From Allobosea caraganae (GTDB lineage Bacteria; Pseudomonadota; Alphaproteobacteria; Rhizobiales; Beijerinckiaceae): a stretch of 64,000 nucleotides of DNA. The translations under genes were made by a program, and so were the position numbers. The notes beneath the pieces were generated by a model. It worked only from the letters and a program-made list of their open reading frames with translations, did not search any database and was not told the origin of the DNA. The stretch lies in contig NZ_QQTO01000020.1 of assembly GCF_003351345.1 (NCBI RefSeq), forward strand, positions 62,001-126,000. The letters are read 5' to 3'. This document shows positions 41,525 to 49,821 of the stretch, one piece after another (the stretch's first letter is position 1; the number at the start of each line of letters is the position of its first letter).

Positions 41525-43816
41525 ATGATGGTTCGCAGCCAAACGCTTGGCAGGTCGGCGGTGTCATGCCTGTTGCCGATCCTGGCCGTGCTGGCGGCCT
41601 TCCTGTCGCTCAGCGCTCCCAGCGGCGCGCTCGCGCAGGCGAAGGTCGAGCCGCCGGTCACCCTGGTCCTGCGCGGCGACGAGACGCCGGAGACGCTCAA
41701 GCGCATGCTCGATGCGCTGCAGGCCAGCGGCCGAACGGTGACCGTGCGCATCGCAGGCCCGGGCGAGACGCCCAGCGTCGCCGCGCCTGCAACACCGGGC
41801 GCAGTCCAAGCCGCGCCCGCCCAAGCCGCGCATGCGCCGGCGGCCGCCGAACCCACTGCCGGCTCGCGGCTCGAGACCTTCTGGGATGATTTCACCTCGG
41901 GCTTCGATTCCGGCAACGACGCCATTCCCGCCGCGACGACGCTGCCGGAGGATTGGCGCCGCGCCTGGGGCGAGAACCGCAACGGCGCGACCGGGTTGTC
42001 GGCGACGTCGCGGCTGCTGCTGTGCTTTGCGGCGGCGGTCTGCGTCGGGCTCCTGTTCCGGCGGCTGAGCGCCGGCGGGTTCGCGCGCCACCTCGAACCC
42101 GCAGGGCCGGCCTTCACGCCGCGCCTGGTCGCCTCGCTCTATGGCCTGCTTCAGGACGCGCTCATGGTCGCGCTCGCGCTCGGCACGCTGCGGCTGTGCA
42201 GTTCCTTCCTCCTGCCGGAACCCGACCTTGCGGCGCGAACGCTGCGGACGGCCGGAAACGGTGCCGCGATCAGCGCGGCCTATATGGTTCTCGGCCGCTT
42301 CCTGCTGTCTCCGGGAGCACCCCAGCGCCGGCTGCTGCCGCTGCCGCGGGCCGAGCGCCATTTCAAGCTGCTGGTCCTCTACGCGCTCGCCGGCCCGTTC
42401 GTGATCACCAGCGCCATGATCGCCGACACGGTCGCGCGCGACCGCGCCGCGGTGACCGGATTCTTCGCCGCGACGGGCATCGCGATCACGATCTTCAAGG
42501 TCTGGTGGTTCTTCGACGCGCGCCACGACCTCAAGGCGCTGGTGCTGCGCTACTCGGACAATCCCGGCACCATGCTGCGCATCGTCGCGGCGCTGACGCC
42601 GTGGCTCTACATCGCCATCTCGATCCTGATCTGGATGATGGGGCGCGCGGCGATGATGATGTCGGATGGCGGGCGCTGGGCCGAGGCGGCGGGGCTGACG
42701 CAGATCATCATCGTGCTCGCCCCCATCTTCGCCGTCGGCATCGGCGCCTTGCTGCGCTGCCGGCAGGCGCACCGCGCCGCGCTGAGCCCGCAGACGCCGC
42801 AGCAGGAGGCGATCGCGCGCACCGTCCAGGCGGCCGCGACCGGCATCATCTGGGCCGGGGCCTTCTACCTGTTCGCGCGGCTCTGGGGCGGGTTCTTCGC
42901 CGATATGGGCTCGCCCGAGTTCATCGCCTTCTCGCGGCAGGCGGCGTCGGTGGCGCTGCTCGCCTTCGGCGGCTGGGTCGCGCTCGTCTTCCTCAAGGCG
43001 TTCTTCGACGCCTATACGCCGAAGCCGACCCCATCGCTGCCGGGCGACGAGGACGTGGTCCATGAGGATCTGGTGCCGTCGCGGCTGGCGACCGTGCTGC
43101 CGGTGATGCGCGGGGTGGTGCTGGGCGCGGTGTTCGGTCTGACCGGGCTGGTCGTGCTGTCCAGGCTCGGCGTCGATATCGGGCCGCTGCTGGCCGGCTT
43201 CGGCATTCTCGGCCTCGCGATCTCGTTCGGCTCGCAGGCCCTGGTGCGCGACATCGTCTCCGGCTTCTTCTTCATGATCGAGGATGCGTTCCGGGTCGGT
43301 GAATATGTCGATAACGGCAAGCTCAAGGGCACGGTCGAGAAGATCTCGCTGCGCTCGATGCAGCTGCGCCACCAGAGCGGGCAGATCCATACCGTGCCCT
43401 TCGGCCAGATCGGCGCGCTGACCAATGCCAGCCGCGATTGGGCGACGCTCAAGTTCAACATCCGGCTCGACCACTCGGCCGATATCGAGCAGGCGCGCAA
43501 GACGATCAAGAAGACCGGCCTTGCCTTGCTCGAAGACCCGGAATACGGGCCGCATTTCATTGCCCCGCTGAAGATGCAGGGCGTCGCGGACATTACCGAC
43601 AGCGCCGTCGTGATCCGGCTGAAATTCACGGCCAAGCCGGCCCATGCCTCGACGCTCCAGCGCGAAGCGCTGAAGCGTGTCTATCGCGGACTGAACGATG
43701 CCCACGTGCCCTTCGCCTCCAACGCCGTGACGGTGCGCGGCGGTGAGGAGCGCTATGCGGCCGCCGCTATCACTGCTGTGCCTCCGCCGAGCCCACTGGC
43801 GCCGGCGGCGAGTTGA
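41525..43816 (+). CDS. large MscS-family mechanosensitive channel protein
   Basis: 763 residues, inner membrane. Signal peptide to about residue 36 (GALAQA). Residues about 37-155 are periplasmic and Ala/Pro-rich. From about 160 to 600 there are roughly ten hydrophobic segments. The MscS pore and beta domain lies near 535-640: VLSRLGVDIGPLLAGFGILGLAISFGSQALVRDIVSGFFFMIEDAFRVGEYVD, then the soluble alpha/beta tail. GGAGGAGG precedes the ATG. It probably protects against osmotic down-shock; ion choice unknown. The 3' end is followed at once by a dispersed repeat. Confidence 0.93.
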   Translation: MMVRSQTLGRSAVSCLLPILAVLAAFLSLSAPSGALAQAKVEPPVTLVLRGDETPETLKRMLDALQASGRTVTVRIAGPGETPSVAAPATPGAVQAAPAQAAHAPAAAEPTAGSRLETFWDDFTSGFDSGNDAIPAATTLPEDWRRAWGENRNGATGLSATSRLLLCFAAAVCVGLLFRRLSAGGFARHLEPAGPAFTPRLVASLYGLLQDALMVALALGTLRLCSSFLLPEPDLAARTLRTAGNGAAISAAYMVLGRFLLSPGAPQRRLLPLPRAERHFKLLVLYALAGPFVITSAMIADTVARDRAAVTGFFAATGIAITIFKVWWFFDARHDLKALVLRYSDNPGTMLRIVAALTPWLYIAISILIWMMGRAAMMMSDGGRWAEAAGLTQIIIVLAPIFAVGIGALLRCRQAHRAALSPQTPQQEAIARTVQAAATGIIWAGAFYLFARLWGGFFADMGSPEFIAFSRQAASVALLAFGGWVALVFLKAFFDAYTPKPTPSLPGDEDVVHEDLVPSRLATVLPVMRGVVLGAVFGLTGLVVLSRLGVDIGPLLAGFGILGLAISFGSQALVRDIVSGFFFMIEDAFRVGEYVDNGKLKGTVEKISLRSMQLRHQSGQIHTVPFGQIGALTNASRDWATLKFNIRLDHSADIEQARKTIKKTGLALLEDPEYGPHFIAPLKMQGVADITDSAVVIRLKFTAKPAHASTLQREALKRVYRGLNDAHVPFASNAVTVRGGEERYAAAAITAVPPPSPLAPAAS

Positions 43817-43820
43817 ACCA

Positions 43821-43870
43821 ACGCAATTTCTTCACCCGAGCTGGTACCCATTTCGCTCGAAAATGCTCTA
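43821..43870. repeat. dispersed intergenic repeat, diverged copy
   Basis: Reads ACGCAATTTCTTCACCCGAG and ends TTTCGCTCGAAAATGCTCTAG, clearly related to 3194-3239. The last three bases are also the stop codon of the relE-like gene on the minus strand. Confidence 0.75.
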
Positions 43871-44149
43871 GCGGCGCTTCGCAGATTTGTAGACTGCGGA
43901 GCGCTCGCGCTTGCCGACCGCGACGACGATCACGGTCACGATCTCGTCCTCGACGCGATAGACCAGCCGATAGCCGGCCTGCCGCAACTTGATCTTGTAG
44001 TGATCCGGCATGCCGTGCAGCGCATCGCCCGGCACGCGGGGATGGCTCAGCCGCTCCTTCAGCTTCTTGACGAATTGCTGCCGGAGCGTCGCCCCGAGCT
44101 TCTCCCATTCCTTCAGCGCGGATGGCAGGAATTCGAGCCTATAGCTCAT
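43868..44149 (-). CDS. relE: RelE-family toxin
   Basis: 93 residues. RelE signature: MSYRLEFLPSALKEWEKLGATLRQQFVKKLKERL, GMPDHYKIKLRQAGYRLVYRVEDEIVTVIVVAVGKRERSAVY, with the basic and tyrosine residues used to cut mRNA on the ribosome. The ATG at 44149 overlaps the antitoxin gene by 11 bases. Its stop codon is supplied by a dispersed repeat that abuts the gene. Confidence 0.94.
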   Translation of the reverse strand: MSYRLEFLPSALKEWEKLGATLRQQFVKKLKERLSHPRVPGDALHGMPDHYKIKLRQAGYRLVYRVEDEIVTVIVVAVGKRERSAVYKSAKRR

Positions 44150-44396
44150 CGACCGCGACCGGCACGCCCGTCTCGTTGGCACGGGCTTTGACGATCTCGG
44201 CCAGGTCGAGGTCGTCGAGACGTTCCAGCATCGCCTCGTAGGTCTCGGCCGGGACCATGTAGGCCATGATGCGGTTGTGGTTCAGCACCGCTACCGGCAT
44301 GCCGTTGGCGTCGCCGATGATGGCGGTCGGACTCTTCTTGAGCTCGGAGACGCTAACGGCGAACTCGGCTTCGACCCGCTGCAGGGTGGCTTTCAT
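44139..44396 (-). CDS. Phd/YefM-family antitoxin
   Basis: 85 residues. N-terminal Phd fold: RVEAEFAVSVSELKKSPTAIIGDANGMPVAVLNHNRIMAYMVPAETYEAML. The C-terminal tail (ARANETGVPVAVDEL) should wrap the toxin. An ATG 16 codons earlier (44444) is in frame, but it lies inside an 18-bp palindrome that looks like the operator, so 44396 is the more likely start. Pairs with the overlapping relE gene. Confidence 0.92.
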   Translation of the reverse strand: MKATLQRVEAEFAVSVSELKKSPTAIIGDANGMPVAVLNHNRIMAYMVPAETYEAMLERLDDLDLAEIVKARANETGVPVAVDEL

Positions 44397-44435
44397 GATG
44401 GGATCCAGGTTTCGTTCGCGCTGTTGATAAGTACG

Positions 44436-44453
44436 GAATTTCATACGAAATTC
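44436..44453. promoter_or_regulatory. operator of the Phd/RelE module
   Basis: GAATTTC-ATAC-GAAATTC is a perfect 7-4-7 palindrome 40 bases before the chosen antitoxin start. Its position and symmetry fit autoregulation by the antitoxin-toxin complex. Confidence 0.55.
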
Positions 44454-44479
44454 AATACTGATCTTGAGGGCAGTCGCTT

Positions 44480-44854
44480 CTACCGGCTCGTCTCGGTCAG
44501 AAAGAGCGCCCCGAACCCGATCACGATCAGCAGGACACCCAGCAGCATCGCGAGCTGCGTCGGGCCGGCCCGCGCCTTGAGGATCGAGCGGCTGGCCGCC
44601 TTCTCGGCGTGGTCTGCGCGGGCGTCGCCACGGAACTGGCTGGCGTAGAGGCCAGGCGTCATCTCCGGCCCGATCGGTCTATTGCCTTCCAGATCGAAGC
44701 GGACGGCGATGAACAGCACCAGGAGCCCGAGGATGCCGACGCCGATCCCGCCGGCCGCCTGCCAGGCCAGAGCGGCAAAGCCGAACAGCACCCCGCCGCA
44801 GATCGCCGCCAGAATCGGGCCCTCAGGGCGTGACGGCGGCGGTTGCGGATCCAT
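44480..44854 (-). CDS. small membrane protein of unknown function
   Basis: 124 residues, not recognised. A Pro-rich N-terminus (MDPQPPPSRPEGP) is followed by two adjacent hydrophobic segments (about 14-30 and 33-50), a charged soluble middle (RFDLEGNRPIGPEMTPGLYASQF), and a last hydrophobic helix (about 98-118) before LTETSR. GGGGGAG lies just before the ATG at 44854. It lies downstream of rne on the same strand, beyond the rne terminator. Confidence 0.8.
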   Translation of the reverse strand: MDPQPPPSRPEGPILAAICGGVLFGFAALAWQAAGGIGVGILGLLVLFIAVRFDLEGNRPIGPEMTPGLYASQFRGDARADHAEKAASRSILKARAGPTQLAMLLGVLLIVIGFGALFLTETSR

Positions 44855-44874
44855 CTGCGCTCCCCCGGAACGAA

Positions 44875-44906
44875 AAACCCCGCCACGATAGCGCGTGGCG
44901 GGGTTT
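44875..44906 (-). terminator. rho-independent terminator of rne
   Basis: A perfect 13-bp stem (AAACCCCGCCACG / CGTGGCGGGGTTT) with a six-base loop, followed on the minus strand by TTTTT. It lies 32 bases after the rne stop. Confidence 0.88.
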
Positions 44907-44937
44907 CGGTCACGTCTGCCTGGTTTCCCAGGTCGGA

Positions 44938-47751
44938 TCAGTTGCGGCCGGCGAGCTTGTTCCACCAGCCGCCGCGCTTGGGCCGATCCGGATCCGGCGG
45001 CGTCAGCACGACCGCGACGGGCTCCTCGACGACGGGCTTGACGGGCTCGGGCGCCGGTTCCGGGGCGGGCTCGGGTTCCGGCACCGCAGCGGCGGGCTCG
45101 ACCGGGGCAGGGGCGGCCTCGGGGACCGGGGCCTCGGCGGTCGCGCCGCCTTCGGTGATCGGCACGACCTTCTTGCGCGAGCGGCTGCGCTTGGGCTTCT
45201 CGGCCTCGGCGGCCGGTTCCGCGACAGGCACAGGCTCGGCAATGGCCTCGACGACAGGCGCGGCCTCGACGCTCTCCTCAGTCACAGCCTTCTTGCTGCG
45301 GCTGCGGCGGGCGCGCTTCGGCTTGGCGCCGTCCTCGTCCGCCGGGGCTTCCGCGACCGGCTCGGCGACGGGGGCGGGAGCCTCCGTCACGGCCTCGGCA
45401 GCGACCGGCTGCGTCTCGGCCGCAGCGGCCTCGTCGCTGCTCTCCTCGCCCTCGTTCTCATCGCCGTCCTCATCGCCATCGGCATCGCTGCCGCCGTCGA
45501 GACGCTGGCCATTGGCATCGCGCTCGCCGCCACGCCGACGCCGGCGACGCCGGCGGCGCTTGCGGCCGCCTTCGCCACGCTCGCCCTCGGTGCGCTCACC
45601 TTCAGTCCGATTGCGCTGACCCTCAGGCGAGGCGACGGCCTCTTCGGCGATCTCGCCATCCACCTCGACCTCGGCCTCTTCGGCCTCAGCCTCGGCGGCG
45701 GCGTCGAGCGCATCGTCGTCGATCGGGTCGGCAAGCGCCTCGGCCTTGAACGGGCTCGGGACGACGCGGCCCTCGTTGCCGACGAACTCACCGCGCTCGA
45801 CCTCGAAATAGCGGGTGCCGAGCAGGGTCGCATCGGCCGAGATCGTGATTGCGATGGCGAAGCGGGTTTCCAGATCGGTCAGATGGGCGCGCTTCTGGTT
45901 GAGCACGTAGAGCGCCACTTCCGGCCGGGTGCGGACGGAGAGATTATGCGAGGCGCTCTTGATCAGCGCCTCTTCGAGCGCGCGCAGGATCTGCAGCGCG
46001 ACCGACGGGGTCGAGCGCATCATGCCGGCGCCGGCGCAATGCGGGCAGGGAATCGAGGAGCTCTCGAGCACGCCGGTGCGGATGCGCTGGCGCGACATCT
46101 CGAGCAGGCCGAAAGCAGAGATGCGGCCGACCTGGATGCGGGCGCGGTCGTTCTTGAGGCAGTCCTTGAGCTTCTTCTCGACGGCGCGGTTGTTGCGGTT
46201 CTCCTCCATGTCGATGAAGTCGATCACGATGAGGCCGGCAAGGTCGCGCAGGCGCAACTGGCGGGAGATCTCCTCCGCCGCTTCGAGATTGGTCTTGAGG
46301 GCGGTGTCCTCGATATTGTGCTCGCGGGTCGAGCGGCCCGAGTTGATGTCGATCGCGACCAGCGCCTCGGTCTGGTTGATGACGATGTAGCCGCCGGACT
46401 TGAGCGTGACCGTGTTGGAGAACATCGCGTCGAGCTGGCTCTCGACGCCGAAGGCGGCGAAGAGCGGCGTCTGCTCGCGATAGCCCTTCACGCTCTTGGC
46501 ATGGCTCGGCATGAGCATGCGCATGAAGTCCTTGGCCTCGCGATAGGCCTCGTCGCCGGCGACGTGAACCTCGTCGATGTCCTTGTTGTAGAGGTCGCGG
46601 ATCGAGCGCTTGACGAGGTTGCCCTCCTCATAGACCAGCGCCGGGGCGACGGAGGCGAGCGTCAGCTCGCGCACGCTCTCCCACATCCGCATCAGGTACT
46701 CGTAGTCGCGCTTGATCTCGACCTTGGTGCGCGAGGCGCCGGCCGTGCGCAGGATGATGCCCATCCCCTCCGGCACTTCCAGCTCCTGGGCGATCTCCTT
46801 GAGGCGCTTGCGGTCTTCTGCGTTGGTGATCTTGCGGGAGATGCCGCCACCCTTGCCGGTATTCGGCATCAGCACGGAATAGCGGCCGGCGAGCGAGAGG
46901 TAGGTGGTGAGCGCCGCACCCTTGTTGCCGCGCTCTTCCTTGACGACCTGGACCAGGATGATCTGGCGGCGCTTGATCACCTCCTGGATCTTGTACTGGC
47001 GGCGCGAATGGCGCGGGCGCTCGGGCATGTCGTCGAGGGCGTCGCCGCCGCCGAGATGCTCCGGCTCTTCCTGGGCCTCCTCGCCGGCTTCCTCGCCGTC
47101 CTCGTCCTCGTCGGACTGGCGGCGGCGGGACTCGCCATCCTCGGTCGCTTCCGCAGCGTCGGCTTCGACGGTCTCGGCCTCGAAGGTCTCGGTCTCGAAG
47201 GTCTCAGTCTCGAAAGTCAGCGGCGCGGCGTTCTCGACCGTGTCCTCATGCTCCGATTCGGCGATGGCCGGCGCGAATTCCTCGCCGAAGGCGGGTGCGC
47301 CCTCGTTGACCATGGCGGCTTCCTTGCCGTCGGTCTCGACCTCGGCGCTGACCGTCTCGTCACTGGCGGCGCGCTTGGCGCGGCCGTCCCGGTCGCCACG
47401 CCGGGGGCGGTCGCGGCGGCCGCGCTTCTCGCGGCGCTCCTCGTCGCGCTCTTCCTCGCGCTCGGCCCGCACCTCTTCGGCGATCAGCGCCTGCCGGTCG
47501 GCGACGGGGATCTGATAGTAGTCCGGGTGGATTTCCGAGAAGGCGAGGAAGCCGTGGCGGTTGCCGCCATACTCGACGAAAGCCGCCTGGAGCGACGGTT
47601 CGACCCGCGTGACCTTCGCCAGATAGATATTGCCGCGCAGCGGTTTGCGGCTGGCGGACTCGAAATCAAATTCCTCGACGCGGGACCCGCGAACCACCAC
47701 GACCCGGGTCTCTTCCGGGTGGGTGGCGTCGATGAGCATCTTGTTGGCCAT
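44938..47751 (-). CDS. rne: ribonuclease E/G family endoribonuclease
   Basis: The main RNA-decay and rRNA/tRNA-processing nuclease. 937 residues. The S1 domain starts at about 35 and is split by an acidic, low-complexity insert (about 95-250). Catalytic aspartates lie in VAIDINSGRSTRE and LIVIDFIDMEE; the zinc link is CPHCAG. The C-terminal third is disordered: an Arg-rich RNA-binding run (RKRRRR ...), then Ala/Glu/Pro-rich repeats and a WWNKLAGR end, likely partner-binding sites. Inside the S1 insert, TFETE-type repeats (179-195) come from 15-bp tandem DNA repeats at about 47165-47217. Divergent from the amidase gene, with a long leader. Confidence 0.96.
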   Translation of the reverse strand: MANKMLIDATHPEETRVVVVRGSRVEEFDFESASRKPLRGNIYLAKVTRVEPSLQAAFVEYGGNRHGFLAFSEIHPDYYQIPVADRQALIAEEVRAEREEERDEERREKRGRRDRPRRGDRDGRAKRAASDETVSAEVETDGKEAAMVNEGAPAFGEEFAPAIAESEHEDTVENAAPLTFETETFETETFEAETVEADAAEATEDGESRRRQSDEDEDGEEAGEEAQEEPEHLGGGDALDDMPERPRHSRRQYKIQEVIKRRQIILVQVVKEERGNKGAALTTYLSLAGRYSVLMPNTGKGGGISRKITNAEDRKRLKEIAQELEVPEGMGIILRTAGASRTKVEIKRDYEYLMRMWESVRELTLASVAPALVYEEGNLVKRSIRDLYNKDIDEVHVAGDEAYREAKDFMRMLMPSHAKSVKGYREQTPLFAAFGVESQLDAMFSNTVTLKSGGYIVINQTEALVAIDINSGRSTREHNIEDTALKTNLEAAEEISRQLRLRDLAGLIVIDFIDMEENRNNRAVEKKLKDCLKNDRARIQVGRISAFGLLEMSRQRIRTGVLESSSIPCPHCAGAGMMRSTPSVALQILRALEEALIKSASHNLSVRTRPEVALYVLNQKRAHLTDLETRFAIAITISADATLLGTRYFEVERGEFVGNEGRVVPSPFKAEALADPIDDDALDAAAEAEAEEAEVEVDGEIAEEAVASPEGQRNRTEGERTEGERGEGGRKRRRRRRRRRGGERDANGQRLDGGSDADGDEDGDENEGEESSDEAAAAETQPVAAEAVTEAPAPVAEPVAEAPADEDGAKPKRARRSRSKKAVTEESVEAAPVVEAIAEPVPVAEPAAEAEKPKRSRSRKKVVPITEGGATAEAPVPEAAPAPVEPAAAVPEPEPAPEPAPEPVKPVVEEPVAVVLTPPDPDRPKRGGWWNKLAGRN

Positions 47752-48338
47752 AAGACGTTTCCATTGGCGCAGCGGCCTTCACCCGCCGGGCTGCGGATGA
47801 GAATCCGCTGCCGCGGGCAGGGGCGCCGCGCATAAGCCGGGTTTGAGCGGCATGTTGCAGGAGGGAGGGTTCGATCAGGACGCAATGGCGGATCGGGGAA
47901 CCCGGCCGGGCAACAAGCCCGCCGTAGCCCCGAAGGTATGGACGATGCACCGGTAAGCTAAGCGGCGTCGTATGCCCCGACATCTGACCTGACCTGCGGC
48001 GCGCCGAAGCGCTCCGCGTTTGCACGCTCGCGGGACTTGGCCATGCGCCGAACTCGTTGCCTGACGCCGGCCGTCCGCGGACGATCCGTTGGCGGTTGCC
48101 TTGCCGCGACCGCACCCAGGACGGGGCGGCCACCCGGCCTGCCCAGGCGCCAACGGATCCTCGGATCCGGATGCGCGACGGGCAGCTTCGCAATGCAACC
48201 ATCCCCATTACAGATAGGTGACAGTGATTTGCAAGCAACATCGTGAGGCAATCGCTTCGGCCCCGCCCCTGCGGCGTTCACCCCCGGGGAGGGGCGTGAT
48301 AACCAATCGTTAAACCCTCGCGCCAATATGGTTAAGCC
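47752..48338. other. 587-base gap between rne and the amidase gene
   Basis: No gene is supported. It holds the leader of rne, which in other bacteria mediates feedback control by RNase E. Visible structures: a hairpin CGGGC-AACAA-GCCCG (47907-47921) and a palindrome CGGATCC-TC-GGATCCG (48154-48169). The last 50 bases before the amidase are AT-richer (CCAATCGTTAAACC, then ATATGGTTAAG) and probably hold its promoter. No small RNA could be recognised. Confidence 0.5.
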
Positions 48339-49631
48339 ATGGTGACGCCAACAGGGACGAATCTCCTGTCGCTCCGCTTCCGCTCTCGCAGCGCCGGCAT
48401 GGTCCGGCTCGTGGCCTCAGGCATGATGCGCCTGGCGCTCGCGGGCGGGCTTGCGCTGCTGGCCGGTGCGCCTGCCTTCGCCAATCCGGCCAGGCCGAGC
48501 ACCGAATTCCCGGTCGCGACCGACGCGAAGATCGAGCAGTCCGGTGAGGTCGTCAGGCTGACCATGGCGCTGTCGCGCCCGGTCGAGGTCAACGCCTCGG
48601 TGATGGCCGGGCCCGACCGCGTCATCGTCGAACTCCCCTCGGTCAATTTCCAGGTGCAGCCGAACGCTGCGAAGAAGAGCGCCGGCTTCGTCAGCGCCTT
48701 CCGCTTCGGCCTGTTCTCGGCCGAGAAGTCGCGAATCATCCTCGACCTGTCGCAGCCGGCCATCGTCTCGCGCGCCGAGGTCCGCAGCCAGCGCGGCGGC
48801 TTCGGCGAACTGGTGATCGAGCTGAAGCGCGTCAGCCGCGCCGAGTTCCAGGCCGTGGCGAAGCTGGCCGAGCGCAAGCCGCCAGAGGCTCCGGTCGAGC
48901 CCGCCAAGCCGCAGCGCGACGGCCGCCAGCTCGTGGTCATCGACCCCGGCCATGGCGGCATCGATCCGGGCACGGTCGTGGCCTCGATCGCCGAGAAATC
49001 TGTCGTGCTCGCCTTTGGCCTTGGCCTGAAGGAGCAATTGGAGGCGGGCGGGCGCTATCGCGTGCTGATGACGCGCGCTGACGACGTCTTCGTGCCCCTC
49101 GGCGAGCGGGTGAAGATCGCGCGTGCCGCCGGCGCCGACCTGTTCATCTCGATCCACGCCGATTCGCTGGCGCAGGCGCAGGATGTGCGCGGCGCCACGA
49201 TCTATACCGGCTCCGAACGCGCCACCGATGCCGAATCGGCCAGGCTCGCCGCCAAGGAGAACCAGGCCGACGCGGTCGCCGGCCTCGACATGGCCGAGGA
49301 GGTGCAGGACGTCGCCGGCATCCTGATGGACCTCGCCAAGCGCGAGACGCGGACCTTCTCCTCGCTCTTCGCGCGCAACCTGGTCGAGAAGCTCGGCGGC
49401 TCGGTGAAGATGCACAAGGTGCCGCTGCGCTCGGCCGGCTTCCGCGTGCTGACGGCGCCGGACGTGCCCTCGGTGCTGATCGAGCTGGGTTATATGTCGA
49501 GCCCGAAGGACGCCGAGCTGCTGAACTCGGCGGAATGGCGGACGCAGGCCGTGGCTGCGGTTCGAACTGCGATCGACAGCTATTTCGAACGCGGCCAGCC
49601 CGTCGGCAAGGCGGCTGCGAACCAGCGCTGA
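48339..49631 (+). CDS. amiC: N-acetylmuramoyl-L-alanine amidase with AMIN domain (AmiC-like)
   Basis: 430 residues, periplasmic; cleaves stem peptides from peptidoglycan for daughter-cell separation. A signal peptide ends near GAPAFANP (about 49). The AMIN domain spans about 60-170. The Amidase_3 domain spans about 197-420, with zinc ligands in DPGHGG, ASIAEK and ISIHAD, and catalytic Glu in VLIELGYMS. The N-terminus could begin at 48339 or at an internal Met before the signal. A 19-bp tandem duplication covers the stop codon. Followed by PBP1A, a common alphaproteobacterial pairing. Confidence 0.94.
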   Translation: MVTPTGTNLLSLRFRSRSAGMVRLVASGMMRLALAGGLALLAGAPAFANPARPSTEFPVATDAKIEQSGEVVRLTMALSRPVEVNASVMAGPDRVIVELPSVNFQVQPNAAKKSAGFVSAFRFGLFSAEKSRIILDLSQPAIVSRAEVRSQRGGFGELVIELKRVSRAEFQAVAKLAERKPPEAPVEPAKPQRDGRQLVVIDPGHGGIDPGTVVASIAEKSVVLAFGLGLKEQLEAGGRYRVLMTRADDVFVPLGERVKIARAAGADLFISIHADSLAQAQDVRGATIYTGSERATDAESARLAAKENQADAVAGLDMAEEVQDVAGILMDLAKRETRTFSSLFARNLVEKLGGSVKMHKVPLRSAGFRVLTAPDVPSVLIELGYMSSPKDAELLNSAEWRTQAVAAVRTAIDSYFERGQPVGKAAANQR

Positions 49632-49656
49632 GGCTTGAAACCAGCGCTGAGGCTTG
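49620..49656 (+). repeat. tandem duplication across the amidase stop codon
   Basis: AACCAGCGCTGAGGCTTG occurs at 49620-49637 and at 49639-49656 (period 19). The amidase stop TGA is in the first copy. Confidence 0.85.
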
Positions 49657-49821
49657 GCGCAGAGAACAAAACTGGTCTTGGCGGCGATTTGTGGTGTTGA
49701 GGCCACGGTTCCGCCATTTCCGCCATGCTATAGACGTGATTTGGAAGCGACGAGGACTGACGCGGCGAATCGGATGAATCCGACGCAGACCGCGCGGCAT
49801 GATCAGGGGCTCGAGCCTTAG

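Noticed and set aside
44830-47835. A 1001-codon open frame on the plus strand opposite rne
   Set aside because: Shadow of the GC-rich rne codons. No family resemblance; rne itself has all RNase E motifs and a terminator.
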